64,000 nucleotides of DNA from JBHJHP01 sp042219855 (GTDB lineage: Bacteria > Bacteroidota > Bacteroidia > Bacteroidales > UBA5342), in NCBI RefSeq assembly GCF_042219855.1, contig NZ_JBHJHP010000001.1, positions 124,001-188,000 on the forward strand, given 5' to 3'. Below, piece by piece: positions 34,065 through 42,868 of this stretch; positions within the stretch are counted from its first letter, which is position 1, and every line of letters starts with the position of its first letter. The notes beneath the pieces are model-generated. The model searched no databases and had not been told where the DNA came from. It was given only the letters and a program-made list of their open reading frames with translations. Made by a program: the position numbers and the translations under genes.

Positions 34065-34118
34065 AAAATGAGGCAAAGTAACTATAGGTTATATTTATTT
34101 TTAACCGGATAGCAGTAT
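34065..34118. repeat. Partial degraded copy of the TGTTGTCCGG element (copy 3)
   Basis: AAAATGAGGCAAAG, a diverged middle, and TTTTTAACCGGATAGCAGT align with the right end of the element at 31597-31694. The left end is missing or replaced by heptads. Confidence 0.45.
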
Positions 34119-34210
34119 TTAAAAATTTACCTGGTATCAAATGAAAACTTTAATTATTATCTTTAAGGTTTGAACTTTATTAGTTGTTGAATTGAATTAA
34201 TTACCTTGTT

Positions 34211-34837
34211 ATGAAAAAGATTTACTTGTTACTTACGCTGATTGTTGTATTTGCGATTCAGATTAATGCTAAAAATTTAAAAGGAAAGATTATTACAGGA
34301 AGTGATACATCCACTGTAATGTTTAAAATTCCAAAAGGATTCCTGTCCACTCAAATTAGTTACGAGAAACTACAGAAAAAAGTGAAGTATTTTGATGTTG
34401 ATGGCACAAAAAAAATACTGAGACCTGAAAATGCTGAGGAATTTAGATTTATGTATAAAGGTAAAGAAATCAGGTTTTTATCAAGGAGAAATAACCTTTA
34501 TTTGGGTGGTGCTTTCTCGATTCGTCCAAGATTATTTTTAAAGCTGGAAGTTGACGGTAAACTGAAACTGTTTAAATATTATGGATCCCAAAACAGTTCT
34601 GGATCATTTGGTGCTTCCTCAGGAGGTATGTACGGAGGTGTATCCATGAACACTGTTGATAATATCTTGCAAAAAGGTGATGGCGATTTGATGCAACCTA
34701 ACTTTTACAGGTATAAAAAAGAATTGAAGGAGTTTTTAAATGATTGTCCTGAATTGTGTGAGAAAATTGATAATAAAGAACTTAAAAAAAGAGATTTAGA
34801 GGAAATTGTAAGATTTTACAATGAAAATTGCAAATAG
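34211..34837 (+). CDS. Exported hypothetical protein
   Basis: 208 residues with a signal peptide (MKKIYLLLTLIVVFAIQINA). The mature part starts KNLKGKIITGSDTSTVMFKIP and has a beta-rich middle, a Gly/Ser stretch (NSSGSFGASSGGMYGG) and a charged helical C-terminus with three Cys. It resembles small exported proteins common in Bacteroidota, but I recognise no family with a known role. It stands alone. Confidence 0.75.
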   Translation: MKKIYLLLTLIVVFAIQINAKNLKGKIITGSDTSTVMFKIPKGFLSTQISYEKLQKKVKYFDVDGTKKILRPENAEEFRFMYKGKEIRFLSRRNNLYLGGAFSIRPRLFLKLEVDGKLKLFKYYGSQNSSGSFGASSGGMYGGVSMNTVDNILQKGDGDLMQPNFYRYKKELKEFLNDCPELCEKIDNKELKKRDLEEIVRFYNENCK

Positions 34838-35008
34838 GAAGTCTGATTATTCTATCATAGAATTCAAGGGCGTAATATGGGGTCTGTCTTAATCTCTTTT
34901 AACATGATAGTTGACATTAATTCATAGATCTTGTTGTAAGTAGTTTGTATAAAAATTGTCTTGTTAGTAAACGAAATTTATTCACACTGAAAGAAAGTTT
35001 AACAAAAA

Positions 35009-35036
35009 TCTTGATTCTTGTGTCTTGTGTCTAATT
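35009..35036 (+). repeat. Four TCTTNNN heptads
   Basis: TCTTGAT, TCTTGTG, TCTTGTG and TCTAATT end over the stop codon of the minus-strand LytTR gene (35031-35033). Confidence 0.75.
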
Positions 35037-35870
35037 CGTAAATCTTCTGATCACATTATCAATATAGGTTCTTGAAACCGGAATACGAATCAGAGGCTCT
35101 GTGTCCAGTTCCAGAAAAACACCTTCCTTTTCACGTTTTATAGTGTTAATCAGTTTCATATTAATCAGGTAGGAGCGGTGGCACCTGATGAAAATATCTG
35201 CCGGCAGTTCTGTTTCAAGTTTTTTTAATGTATTGCGCAGAAGGTAACTAGTTGGTTTGTTGTGTTCATTGTAATAGACTTTTACATAATTGTCAGCAGA
35301 TTCAATGTAAAGTAAATCACTTTGTTTTACAGATAATCTGAGTGTTTCGCGTTCATCCATAAAAGAGATAAGGTTGCCCGGGTCCATATTAAAACTGCCA
35401 CTTTCCAGTTGCTCCAGTTTATGTTTTTTATCGTGCCAGGAAAAATAGAGCCATAGTACAGAATAAGGGAGCAGAAGGACCAGGGCTGTATTTTGTATGG
35501 AAAGTTTCAACATATCCATAAAAAAACGGTCGTCATTCAGGATAAGGCTTTCAAACAAAGTGTAAAAAAGAGCCATACAGAAGACTTCAACTGCAACCCA
35601 GGCCAGGTAACTCCAAAGTTTTACCGGATGTCTTTTAGCATAGTGATACATGATAATCCGGCTTACGACCACAACCAGTACGCCGGTAAGAATAACAAGA
35701 CTTGAATAGGCTAGAAGGCCCCATTTACCAATCTTAAACCAGTACTCCACGCCAAAAGGAGCATAAATATTGATAAATACCAGGGCAAATAGAGCGGTGA
35801 AAAGGATCAGCTTAACAATATTTTGTTTCAGGACTAAATAACGTGGTATGGGTTGATTTAAATCTGCCAT
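35031..35870 (-). CDS. Membrane-anchored LytTR-family DNA-binding regulator
   Basis: 279 residues. The N-terminal half has four membrane helices (LILFTALFALVFINIYAPF; LLAYSSLVILTGVLVVVVSRI; LAWVAVEVFCMALFYTLF; TALVLLLPYSVLWLYFSW). The C-terminal 100 residues are a LytTR domain: LLYIESADNYVKVYYNE, TSYLLRNTLKKLETELP, FIRCHRSYLINMKLINTI and RIPVSRTYIDNVIRRF. No receiver domain is present, so the membrane part probably senses the signal directly or pairs with a kinase elsewhere. Three phased direct repeats sit about 70-120 bp before its start and are likely binding sites. Confidence 0.9.
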   Translation of the reverse strand: MADLNQPIPRYLVLKQNIVKLILFTALFALVFINIYAPFGVEYWFKIGKWGLLAYSSLVILTGVLVVVVSRIIMYHYAKRHPVKLWSYLAWVAVEVFCMALFYTLFESLILNDDRFFMDMLKLSIQNTALVLLLPYSVLWLYFSWHDKKHKLEQLESGSFNMDPGNLISFMDERETLRLSVKQSDLLYIESADNYVKVYYNEHNKPTSYLLRNTLKKLETELPADIFIRCHRSYLINMKLINTIKREKEGVFLELDTEPLIRIPVSRTYIDNVIRRFTN

Positions 35871-35942
35871 GCTTGTAAATTGATATACAAAAATAGAGAA
35901 TCCCTGCCGATTATCAATTTTTCTTTATTTTCAGCCTGAAAA

Positions 35943-35991
35943 TTTCACCCCAATATTTCAATTTTCACCCCTGAATATGGCATTCTGCCCC
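35943..35991. promoter_or_regulatory. Three direct repeats at exact 20-bp spacing (LytTR site candidate)
   Basis: TTTCACCCC at 35943 and 35963 and TTCTGCCCC at 35983 are spaced 20 bp apart. LytTR proteins are known to bind direct repeats about two helical turns apart. The site lies in the divergent space between the LytTR gene and the DUF6051-like gene. Confidence 0.6.
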
Positions 35992-36078
35992 TGCTTTAAG
36001 CCAGCTGTAACATTTACTTTCTGATGCCGGAAATCTTATTTTGCTTTGCACAAAAACCAGGAAGTGGACTACAACGAA

Positions 36079-37197
36079 ATGCAACATATGATGCGTTCTG
36101 CCCGGATGAGCAATGCAGCGGCAAAGCCCTTCTCCGGATCTTCTCTTTCCATTACAGAACGCGACTTTATATCTGCCCGTCGGGAACTATTCAGTATCGA
36201 CCAATCTGACAGTTTTTATAACATTTCTGACGGGCAGATCCCTGAAAATGATCATTTTACCTATCCGGTTTTTAAACATAGTGATCGATCCGGTGGTGTT
36301 ATCGTATTACTGCATGGATTGAATGAACGCGACTGGGATAAGTATCTTTCCTGGGCTTTTGTCCTGGCAGAAAAAACAGGAAAGGATGTAATCCTGTTTC
36401 CGATCAGTTTTCATATGGGGCGATCGCCAAAAGAGTGGATCAACCCCAGAAGCCTCATGGAAAAGCTGGAATCCAGAAAGCAGAAGTTCAGTGATGTGAA
36501 AATGGCTTCTTTTGCAAACCTGGCATTAAGTGAACGTCTAACCACACATCCTGAGCGGTTTATGTTATCCGGATATCAGAGTGCCATGGACATCATGAAG
36601 CTGATAACCGATATAAAATCAGGCAATGATCCATTATTTCATCCTGAAACAAGTATCGATTTCTTTAGTTACAGTATTGGAGCTTTCCTGTCCCAGATTT
36701 TATTTCTGACCAATCCGAATGGTATATTCGATGCATCAAAACTGTTTATGTTTTGTGGTGGTTCTGTGTTTAACCGGATGGATGGCGTTTCAAAATATAT
36801 TATGGACAGTGTGGCATTCGACCGGGTTATAAATTATTACGGAGAAGCCATAGATGAAAACAGAAGTGAAAATAAAACTGTCCGGCAGATTTTAAAGGAT
36901 ACGCAACTGGGTGAAAGCTTTTATAGTATGACCAGTCTGGACAGACTGAACCGGATAAAGAAAGATGTGTTTTCCAGGATAAAGGATCAGATTCAGGTGT
37001 TAGGATTGTTAAAGGACAAAGTTATTCCAGCAGATTCAATTAAAAGGACATTGAAGGGATGCAGAGTTTCGTTTCTGAATCCTGATTATCATTATTCGCA
37101 TGAAAATCCTTTTCCGGTGGTGAATAATGAATTCTCCGGGAGAATAAATAAAACCTTTCATATAATAATGGATCAGGCAGCAGGATTCCTGTCATAA
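36079..37197 (+). CDS. DUF6051-like protein, alpha/beta-hydrolase fold
   Basis: About 372 residues from the ATG of MQHMMRSARM; a TTG start 11 codons earlier is an alternative. GGVIVLLHGLNERDWDKYLSWAFVLAEKTGKDVILFPISFHMGRSP is the strand plus oxyanion region of an alpha/beta hydrolase. IDFFSYSIGAFLSQILF carries a nucleophile-elbow-like GxSxG variant (Y-S-I-G). A C-terminal GCRVSFLNPDYHYSHENPF could supply the His. I recall such proteins as DUF6051. Substrate unknown. No signal peptide. The LytTR gene is divergent, so it may be that regulator's target. Confidence 0.7.
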   Translation: MQHMMRSARMSNAAAKPFSGSSLSITERDFISARRELFSIDQSDSFYNISDGQIPENDHFTYPVFKHSDRSGGVIVLLHGLNERDWDKYLSWAFVLAEKTGKDVILFPISFHMGRSPKEWINPRSLMEKLESRKQKFSDVKMASFANLALSERLTTHPERFMLSGYQSAMDIMKLITDIKSGNDPLFHPETSIDFFSYSIGAFLSQILFLTNPNGIFDASKLFMFCGGSVFNRMDGVSKYIMDSVAFDRVINYYGEAIDENRSENKTVRQILKDTQLGESFYSMTSLDRLNRIKKDVFSRIKDQIQVLGLLKDKVIPADSIKRTLKGCRVSFLNPDYHYSHENPFPVVNNEFSGRINKTFHIIMDQAAGFLS

Positions 37198-37624
37198 GAA
37201 GATTTGATGTCCGGGTATTATAGTATTTAAATCCGTTTAAACGTACCGCCTTGTTTTTTAGACACAAGATTCAAGAACCAATGTGTAAGACTTACTTTGA
37301 AATCAGACGTTAATTACTTATTATTTAGGTTGACCTATATCAGGAAAGTTCATTTATAATTCTTCAGTAATTACGGATGGCACTCACTTTGTTGATCTAC
37401 CTGGAGTTATTAATCTTTGACCCTTATAATCAATTATTTTTAAATCGTGCGTAAGCCGCTGTGAAGGGTGAAGTCCCGACATAAAATGTCGGGATTGATG
37501 CGTCCAAAAGTATCAACTGGATGAATCCTAAGCTTGCGAAAGGAGAGGGTTACTGAGTTTATCGAAGTAGGGTGTTAAAAACCCTCATATGATCTTACAA
37601 CCTTTCAAACTGATCCGGTTTAAA
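37198..37624. other. Gene-free 427-bp gap with repeat fragments
   Basis: It holds degenerate reverse heptads (37262-37296: ACACAAG, ATTCAAG, AACCAAT, GTGTAAG, ACTTACT), a perfect hairpin TCCCGACA-TAAAA-TGTCGGGA at 37474-37494, and an inverted pair GAGGGTT (37545-37551) with AACCCTC (37580-37586). None has a T tail of terminator type. I see no gene. Confidence 0.65.
37474..37494. repeat. Perfect 8-bp hairpin
   Basis: TCCCGACA, a TAAAA loop, then TGTCGGGA. Probably a dispersed intergenic palindrome, as no T run follows. Confidence 0.6.
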
Positions 37625-38626
37625 TTAATCCCCCGTTTTCTGCATAAAATCAGGAAATCCGCTTCTTGTCCAGCGAATAGGTCTTGCACGCATGGCACGG
37701 TTCGGGTCAGATAGTTCATGTCCCTGTATTTCCTTATAATCACGTGCGTGGTAGATCATGACATCGGTCTTTCCGTCTTCGGCAACAGTAAAACAGTTAT
37801 GTCCGGGACCGTAGCGTTTCAGATCCTCATTGGTAAAAAACACAGGTCCTGGTGACTTATGCCAATTGGATTCTACCAAAAGGTCATCATTTTCATCAAT
37901 CCATAAAAGACCCATGCAGTAATTATCGTTGGTAGCACTGGCAGAATAGCTGACAAAAATTTTTCCGTTTCTTTTAATCACTGCTGGTCCTTCGTTTACA
38001 TGGTATTTTACTCTTTCCCAGTCAAACTCCGGTTCGGTAATCACAACTTCAGGACCGGTCAGGGTTGTAGGATTTTTCATTTCTGAAATCAGTAAGCCGG
38101 TGTTGTCACCACGCCTCACACTTTGTGCCCATATCAGATAGTTTTTACCTTTATGCTCAAATGTTGTGGCATCCAGTGAAAATGATTCCCTTTCAGTTTT
38201 AATCCGGCCTTCTTCCTTCCATTCGCCTGTTGTTGGATCATCTGAAGCATTTGATAACACCCACATTCGTATGTTCCAGATGTTTTCAGCTTCGCCTGCA
38301 GCAAAGTAGATATACCATTTCCCATCGATCCGGTGCAGTTCGGGTGCCCAGATATGATGCCCCATTACTCCGGTTTCATGTTTGTGCCAAATCTCTTTTT
38401 CTTCGGCAGTTTTAAGTCCGTTTATGGTGCTTGCTTTACGAATGATGATCCGGTCATACTCCGGTACGGTGGCAGTCATAAAATAGGTGCCGTCGTCGGA
38501 CTTAATGACCCATGGATCTGCCCTTTGTTCAGCAATAGGATTATCATATTTTACACCTTGTGAAAACGTGTGAATTGAAAACAGCACGAACAGGATCAGT
38601 GTGCCGGAATACTTAAGGTTATTCAT
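37625..38626 (-). CDS. Glycoside hydrolase family 43 protein, exported
   Basis: 333 residues with a signal peptide (MNNLKYSGTLILFVLFSIHTFSQ). The five-bladed propeller signature is visible: RADPWV with the general base D37, APELHRIDGKWYIYFAAG, FSLDATTF with D152 (pKa modulator) and HVNEGPAV with the acid E212. GH43 enzymes mostly act on arabinan, xylan and related side chains; the subfamily and linkage cannot be told here. It is a lone gene without SusC/SusD neighbours, so it is not part of a visible polysaccharide-utilization locus. Confidence 0.9.
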   Translation of the reverse strand: MNNLKYSGTLILFVLFSIHTFSQGVKYDNPIAEQRADPWVIKSDDGTYFMTATVPEYDRIIIRKASTINGLKTAEEKEIWHKHETGVMGHHIWAPELHRIDGKWYIYFAAGEAENIWNIRMWVLSNASDDPTTGEWKEEGRIKTERESFSLDATTFEHKGKNYLIWAQSVRRGDNTGLLISEMKNPTTLTGPEVVITEPEFDWERVKYHVNEGPAVIKRNGKIFVSYSASATNDNYCMGLLWIDENDDLLVESNWHKSPGPVFFTNEDLKRYGPGHNCFTVAEDGKTDVMIYHARDYKEIQGHELSDPNRAMRARPIRWTRSGFPDFMQKTGD

Positions 38627-38941
38627 AATTAATCTTTATCTGTTGTTAATATTGTGAGCCAAAATACAAAACTTAAGCCAAATATTATAACACAGAACAG
38701 TACTTTAAGCACTTTGAATGATGATCGGTTAAAGCGTGATATTAATTCACATATTTTAAGGCTTGATAAATTTGTTGTAAGTACAAGATATTTAGTTGTT
38801 TATGCGTATTTCTGGTGTTGGGTAGATGGTTGCAGTGCATTTCTTCTCTTAGCGCTGCACAACTGCTTTTCTTCACCAAAGTTTTTTACTATATTCGCAC
38901 TCAATTTTTTTAGAACCGATAAAAGGAGTAGTTACTGACGT
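38627..38941. other. Gene-free divergent gap of 315 bp
   Basis: It lies between GH43 (minus) and ileS (plus). An open frame at 38654-38938 has no plausible start context or recognisable sequence and I do not call it. TTCACCAAAG...TATATTCG near 38875-38900 is a weak promoter-like pair. I saw no T-box or other riboswitch. Confidence 0.5.
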
Positions 38942-41900
38942 ATGAGCAGGAAATTTGCTGAATATAAGGGACTTAATTTGTCAGAGGTTAACAGGGAAGT
39001 CCTGAAAGAGTGGGATGAAAAAGATATTTTTCATAAAAGTATGTCAACCCGGGAAGGCAGGCCTACCTTTGTTTTTTATGAAGGGCCGCCGTCTGCTAAT
39101 GGTATGCCGGGCATTCACCACGTTATTTCACGGACCATTAAAGATATATTCTGTCGTTATAAAACACAGCAGGGATTTCTGGTAAAACGTAAGGCTGGTT
39201 GGGATACACACGGTCTTCCGGTGGAGTTGAGTGTGGAAAAAAGCCTTGGCATCACCAAAGAAGATATAGGTAAAACCATTACCGTTGAAGAATACAATAA
39301 TACCTGTCGCAAAGAGGTGATGAAATACACCAACATGTGGGAGGATCTTACCCTTAAAATGGGGTATTGGGTCAATATGGATGATCCGTACATTACTTAC
39401 GACAACCGTTACATTGAAACATTATGGTGGTTGCTGAAAGAGATGTATAAGAAAGGTCTGCTGTACAAGGGATATACCATTCAGCCCTATTCTCCGGCTG
39501 CCGGAACCGGTTTAAGCACACACGAGCTGAACCAGCCGGGATGTTACCGCGATGTGAAGGATACAACCTGTACAGCTCAGTTTAAGGTGACCCGGAATGA
39601 AGCATCCGACTTTCTCTTTAAAGATGTGGATGGCGATTTATTTTTCCTGGCATGGACGACTACACCCTGGACGCTTCCGTCGAATACAGCATTGGCTGTC
39701 GGACCCAAAATTGAATATGTTAAAGTAAAAACATATAATCCTTACAGCAGTGAACCGATTACGGTAATCCTGGCTAAAGATCTGGTAAAGGCTTATTTCT
39801 CACCGGAAGGTGCGGAACTTGATTTTAATGCGTACAAAGAAGGGGATAAGAAGATACCATATGTTATTCTGGATCATTACAAAGGAACAGAACTGACCGG
39901 CGTATCTTACGAACAACTTATTCCGTTTGTAAAGCCTGAAAAGGAAGCATTTAAAGTTATTCCGGGCGATTATGTAACCACCGAAGATGGTACAGGTATC
40001 GTACACATTGCGCCAACCTTTGGTGCGGATGACGACCGGGTGGCCAAACAGGCCGGTATTCCGCCCCTTATCCTGATAGACAAAGACGGTATGCGTCAGC
40101 CTATGGTGGATAAGACCGGTAAATTCTATAAACTGGAAGATCTGGATCCTGCGTTTGTGGATCAATATGTGGATAAAGCCTTCTATGGTGAATATGCCGG
40201 TCGGTTCGTGAAAAATGCATACGATGAATCCATTCCTGAAGATGCAGCATCGCTGGATGTGGATCTGGCTGTGATGCTGAAGCTGAATAATAAAGCTTTC
40301 AAGATTGAGAAACACGTGCATAATTATCCGCATTGCTGGCGAACCGATAAACCGGTATTGTATTATCCTCTGGATAGCTGGTTTATAAAAACAACGGCAG
40401 TTCGTGAGCGGATGATTGAACTGAATAAGACCATCAACTGGAAGCCGGAATCAACCGGGACAGGCCGTTTCGGAAAATGGCTTGAAAACCTGGTAGACTG
40501 GAACCTGTCACGTTCGCGTTACTGGGGAACTCCATTGCCGATCTGGCGGACGGAAGATGCTTCGGAAGAGCTGTGTATCGGCTCCGTGGAAGAATTGTAC
40601 AATGAAATCGAAAAGTCTGTGAAGGCAGGTCTGATGCCGGCCAATCCATTCGCCGGTTTTGAAGTTGGCAATAACGCAAAAGACAATTACGAAAAAATAG
40701 ATTTGCACCGGCACATTGTGGATGATATTGTACTGGTATCACCTGGCGGAAAGCCAATGCGTCGTGAGTCCGATCTTATCGATGTATGGTTCGATTCAGG
40801 TGCCATGCCTTATGCACAGCAGCACTATCCCTTTGAACACAAAGACGAATTCAGTCAGCTTTATCCGGCAGATTTTATTGCCGAAGGTGTGGATCAGACC
40901 CGCGGATGGTTTTTTACTCTGCATGCAATAGCTACCATGCTGTTCGATTCAGTGGCTTATAAAAATATCATATCCAATGGACTGGTACTTGACAAAAACG
41001 GCAATAAAATGTCGAAACGTCTGGGTAATGGTGTGGATCCGTTTGAAGTTCTCGAAGGACAGGGAGCCGATCCTTTGCGCTGGTATATGGTTACCAACGC
41101 ACAGCCATGGGACAACCTGAAATTTGATTTAGACGGGGTGGAAGAGGTGAAGCGTAAGTTCTTCGGAACATTGTATAACACCTACTCATTCTTTTCTTTA
41201 TATGCTAATGTTGATGGTTTTTCGCACCAGGAAGAACTGATTCCTGTAAACGAACGACCTGAAATTGACCGCTGGATCATTTCGCTTTTAAATTCATTGG
41301 TCAAAGAAGTTCGTGATCATTATGAAAATTATGAGCCAACCCGTGCCGGACGTGCTATTCAGGAGTTTGTGACTGAAAATCTGAGTAACTGGTATGTGCG
41401 TCTGAACCGTAAGCGGTATTGGGGCGGTGATTATGATACCGATAAAGTGGCAGCATATCAGACCCTATTTATGTGTCTGGATACAATAGCAAAAATCTCG
41501 GCACCAATAGCACCGTTCTTTATGGACCGCTTATTCCTGGATTTAAATAAGGTAACCGGAATTGACCGGTCGCAATCGGTTCATCTTACAATATTTCCTG
41601 ATTATAATGAGGCATTGATTGACAAAGCACTGGAAGAACGTATGGCAATTGCACAGACTGTTTCGTCAATGGTTCTTGGTTTAAGGCGTAAAGTGAATAT
41701 CAAAGTGCGTCAACCTTTGAACAAACTGATGCTTCCTGTATTAGACAGTTCATTTGTGGATCAGTTTGAAAAAATTAAGGATCTTGTACTTAATGAGGTG
41801 AATGTAAAGGAAGTTGAATATCTTCATGAAACTGCAGGAATACTGGTAAAAAAGATTAAACCGAATTTTAAAACACTTGGTCCGAAGTACGGAAAACAGA

Positions 41901-42379
41901 TGAAGCAGATTTCTGCCGTTATTAATGCAATGAGCCAGGAAGACATTGCAGAGTTTGAAAAAAATGAGGGGAAACACATTGAAATTGACCGTCAGCCTGT
42001 TGAGCTATCCATGGATGATGTTGAAATCCTGAGTGAGGATATACCGGGATGGTTGGTTGCAACAGAAGGAAAATATACCGTTGCTCTTGACGTTACAGTT
42101 ACAGATGAGCTGAAGCAGGAAGGTATAGCCAGGGAATTTGTGAACCGCATACAGAATATCCGGAAAGAATCCGGTCTTGAGGTGACAGATAAGATCAACC
42201 TTTTTATTGGAAGTCATATGGAAATAGATTCAGCGGTTATGGCTCATAAACAATATATTGCCTCCCAGACACTGGCTACCAGTATAGAATTGGTTCCTGT
42301 TGAAACCCTTGAAGATGCGCGGGAAGTAGAGATAGATAAAGGAGTGGAGACAGTGATTAAAATTGTGAAACAACTTTGA
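38942..42379 (+). CDS. ileS: Isoleucyl-tRNA synthetase, type 2 with GXHH signature
   Basis: 1145 residues, the long (type 2, eukaryote-like) IleRS. The class I first motif is GIHH at residues 57-60 (PPSANGMPGIHH), where most enzymes have HxGH. KMSKR at 689-693 is the second motif. The editing domain (TTPWTLPSNTALAVGP, GTGIVHIAPTFGADD) and an anticodon-binding region follow. It charges tRNA-Ile. Type 2 enzymes are less sensitive to mupirocin, and the GXHH form has been reported as hyper-resistant in a Bacillota enzyme. The motif swap is read directly from the codons at 39110-39121. Confidence 0.96.
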   Translation: MSRKFAEYKGLNLSEVNREVLKEWDEKDIFHKSMSTREGRPTFVFYEGPPSANGMPGIHHVISRTIKDIFCRYKTQQGFLVKRKAGWDTHGLPVELSVEKSLGITKEDIGKTITVEEYNNTCRKEVMKYTNMWEDLTLKMGYWVNMDDPYITYDNRYIETLWWLLKEMYKKGLLYKGYTIQPYSPAAGTGLSTHELNQPGCYRDVKDTTCTAQFKVTRNEASDFLFKDVDGDLFFLAWTTTPWTLPSNTALAVGPKIEYVKVKTYNPYSSEPITVILAKDLVKAYFSPEGAELDFNAYKEGDKKIPYVILDHYKGTELTGVSYEQLIPFVKPEKEAFKVIPGDYVTTEDGTGIVHIAPTFGADDDRVAKQAGIPPLILIDKDGMRQPMVDKTGKFYKLEDLDPAFVDQYVDKAFYGEYAGRFVKNAYDESIPEDAASLDVDLAVMLKLNNKAFKIEKHVHNYPHCWRTDKPVLYYPLDSWFIKTTAVRERMIELNKTINWKPESTGTGRFGKWLENLVDWNLSRSRYWGTPLPIWRTEDASEELCIGSVEELYNEIEKSVKAGLMPANPFAGFEVGNNAKDNYEKIDLHRHIVDDIVLVSPGGKPMRRESDLIDVWFDSGAMPYAQQHYPFEHKDEFSQLYPADFIAEGVDQTRGWFFTLHAIATMLFDSVAYKNIISNGLVLDKNGNKMSKRLGNGVDPFEVLEGQGADPLRWYMVTNAQPWDNLKFDLDGVEEVKRKFFGTLYNTYSFFSLYANVDGFSHQEELIPVNERPEIDRWIISLLNSLVKEVRDHYENYEPTRAGRAIQEFVTENLSNWYVRLNRKRYWGGDYDTDKVAAYQTLFMCLDTIAKISAPIAPFFMDRLFLDLNKVTGIDRSQSVHLTIFPDYNEALIDKALEERMAIAQTVSSMVLGLRRKVNIKVRQPLNKLMLPVLDSSFVDQFEKIKDLVLNEVNVKEVEYLHETAGILVKKIKPNFKTLGPKYGKQMKQISAVINAMSQEDIAEFEKNEGKHIEIDRQPVELSMDDVEILSEDIPGWLVATEGKYTVALDVTVTDELKQEGIAREFVNRIQNIRKESGLEVTDKINLFIGSHMEIDSAVMAHKQYIASQTLATSIELVPVETLEDAREVEIDKGVETVIKIVKQL

Positions 42380-42420
42380 TATTAACAAAATAAATTATAC
42401 TTTGGTGAAAATTTAATCTT

Positions 42421-42795
42421 ATGGCTGAAAAAACTAGATACTCGGACGAGGAACTTGCTGAATTTAAGCAAATTATCCTTGAAAAACTGGAGAAAGCTAA
42501 AAGAGATTATGATCTTTTAAAGGCCAACATTACTCACAGTGATGATAATGATACCCAGGATACTTCTCCAACGTTTAAAGTGCTGGAAGAAGGTGCTGCT
42601 GTTTTAAGTAAGGAAGAGTCAGGAAGACTTGCACAGCGCCAGTTGAAATTCATTCAGCATCTTGAAGGTGCATTGGTTAGAATAGAAAATAAAACATATG
42701 GAATTTGCCGTGTAACAGGCAAGCTCATACCGAAAGAAAGATTACGTGCTGTTCCGCATGCTACGCTGTCTATCGAAGCCAAACAGGGACAGTAA
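42421..42795 (+). CDS. TraR/DksA-family protein with a reduced zinc finger
   Basis: 124 residues: an N-terminal coiled coil (EELAEFKQIILEKLEKAKRDYDLLKANI), an acidic middle (HSDDNDTQDTSPTFK) and the DksA/TraR C-terminal block YGICRVTGKLIPKERLRAVPHATLSIEAK. Of the four zinc Cys only the first is kept; Thr, Ser and Ala take the other places. DksA-type proteins bind the RNA polymerase secondary channel and can act with ppGpp, and some work without zinc. It follows ileS by 41 bp and is closed by a terminator. Confidence 0.85.
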   Translation: MAEKTRYSDEELAEFKQIILEKLEKAKRDYDLLKANITHSDDNDTQDTSPTFKVLEEGAAVLSKEESGRLAQRQLKFIQHLEGALVRIENKTYGICRVTGKLIPKERLRAVPHATLSIEAKQGQ

Positions 42796-42826
42796 ATACA
42801 CAATGAAATAGTATTAATTGATTTTT

Positions 42827-42852
42827 GGAGGGTCATTATGACCCTTCATTTT
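42827..42852 (+). terminator. Rho-independent terminator after the DksA-like gene
   Basis: AGGGTCAT at 42829-42836 pairs with ATGACCCT at 42838-42845 (8 bp, very short loop), with extra pairs outside, followed by CATTTTTGTT. lspA begins 16 bp later. Confidence 0.7.
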
Positions 42853-42868
42853 TGTTAAAAAAGAAACA

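Noticed and set aside
38654..38938. 94-codon open frame before ileS
   Set aside because: Composition and residues look random, there is no recognisable domain or signal, and it fills a divergent promoter gap.
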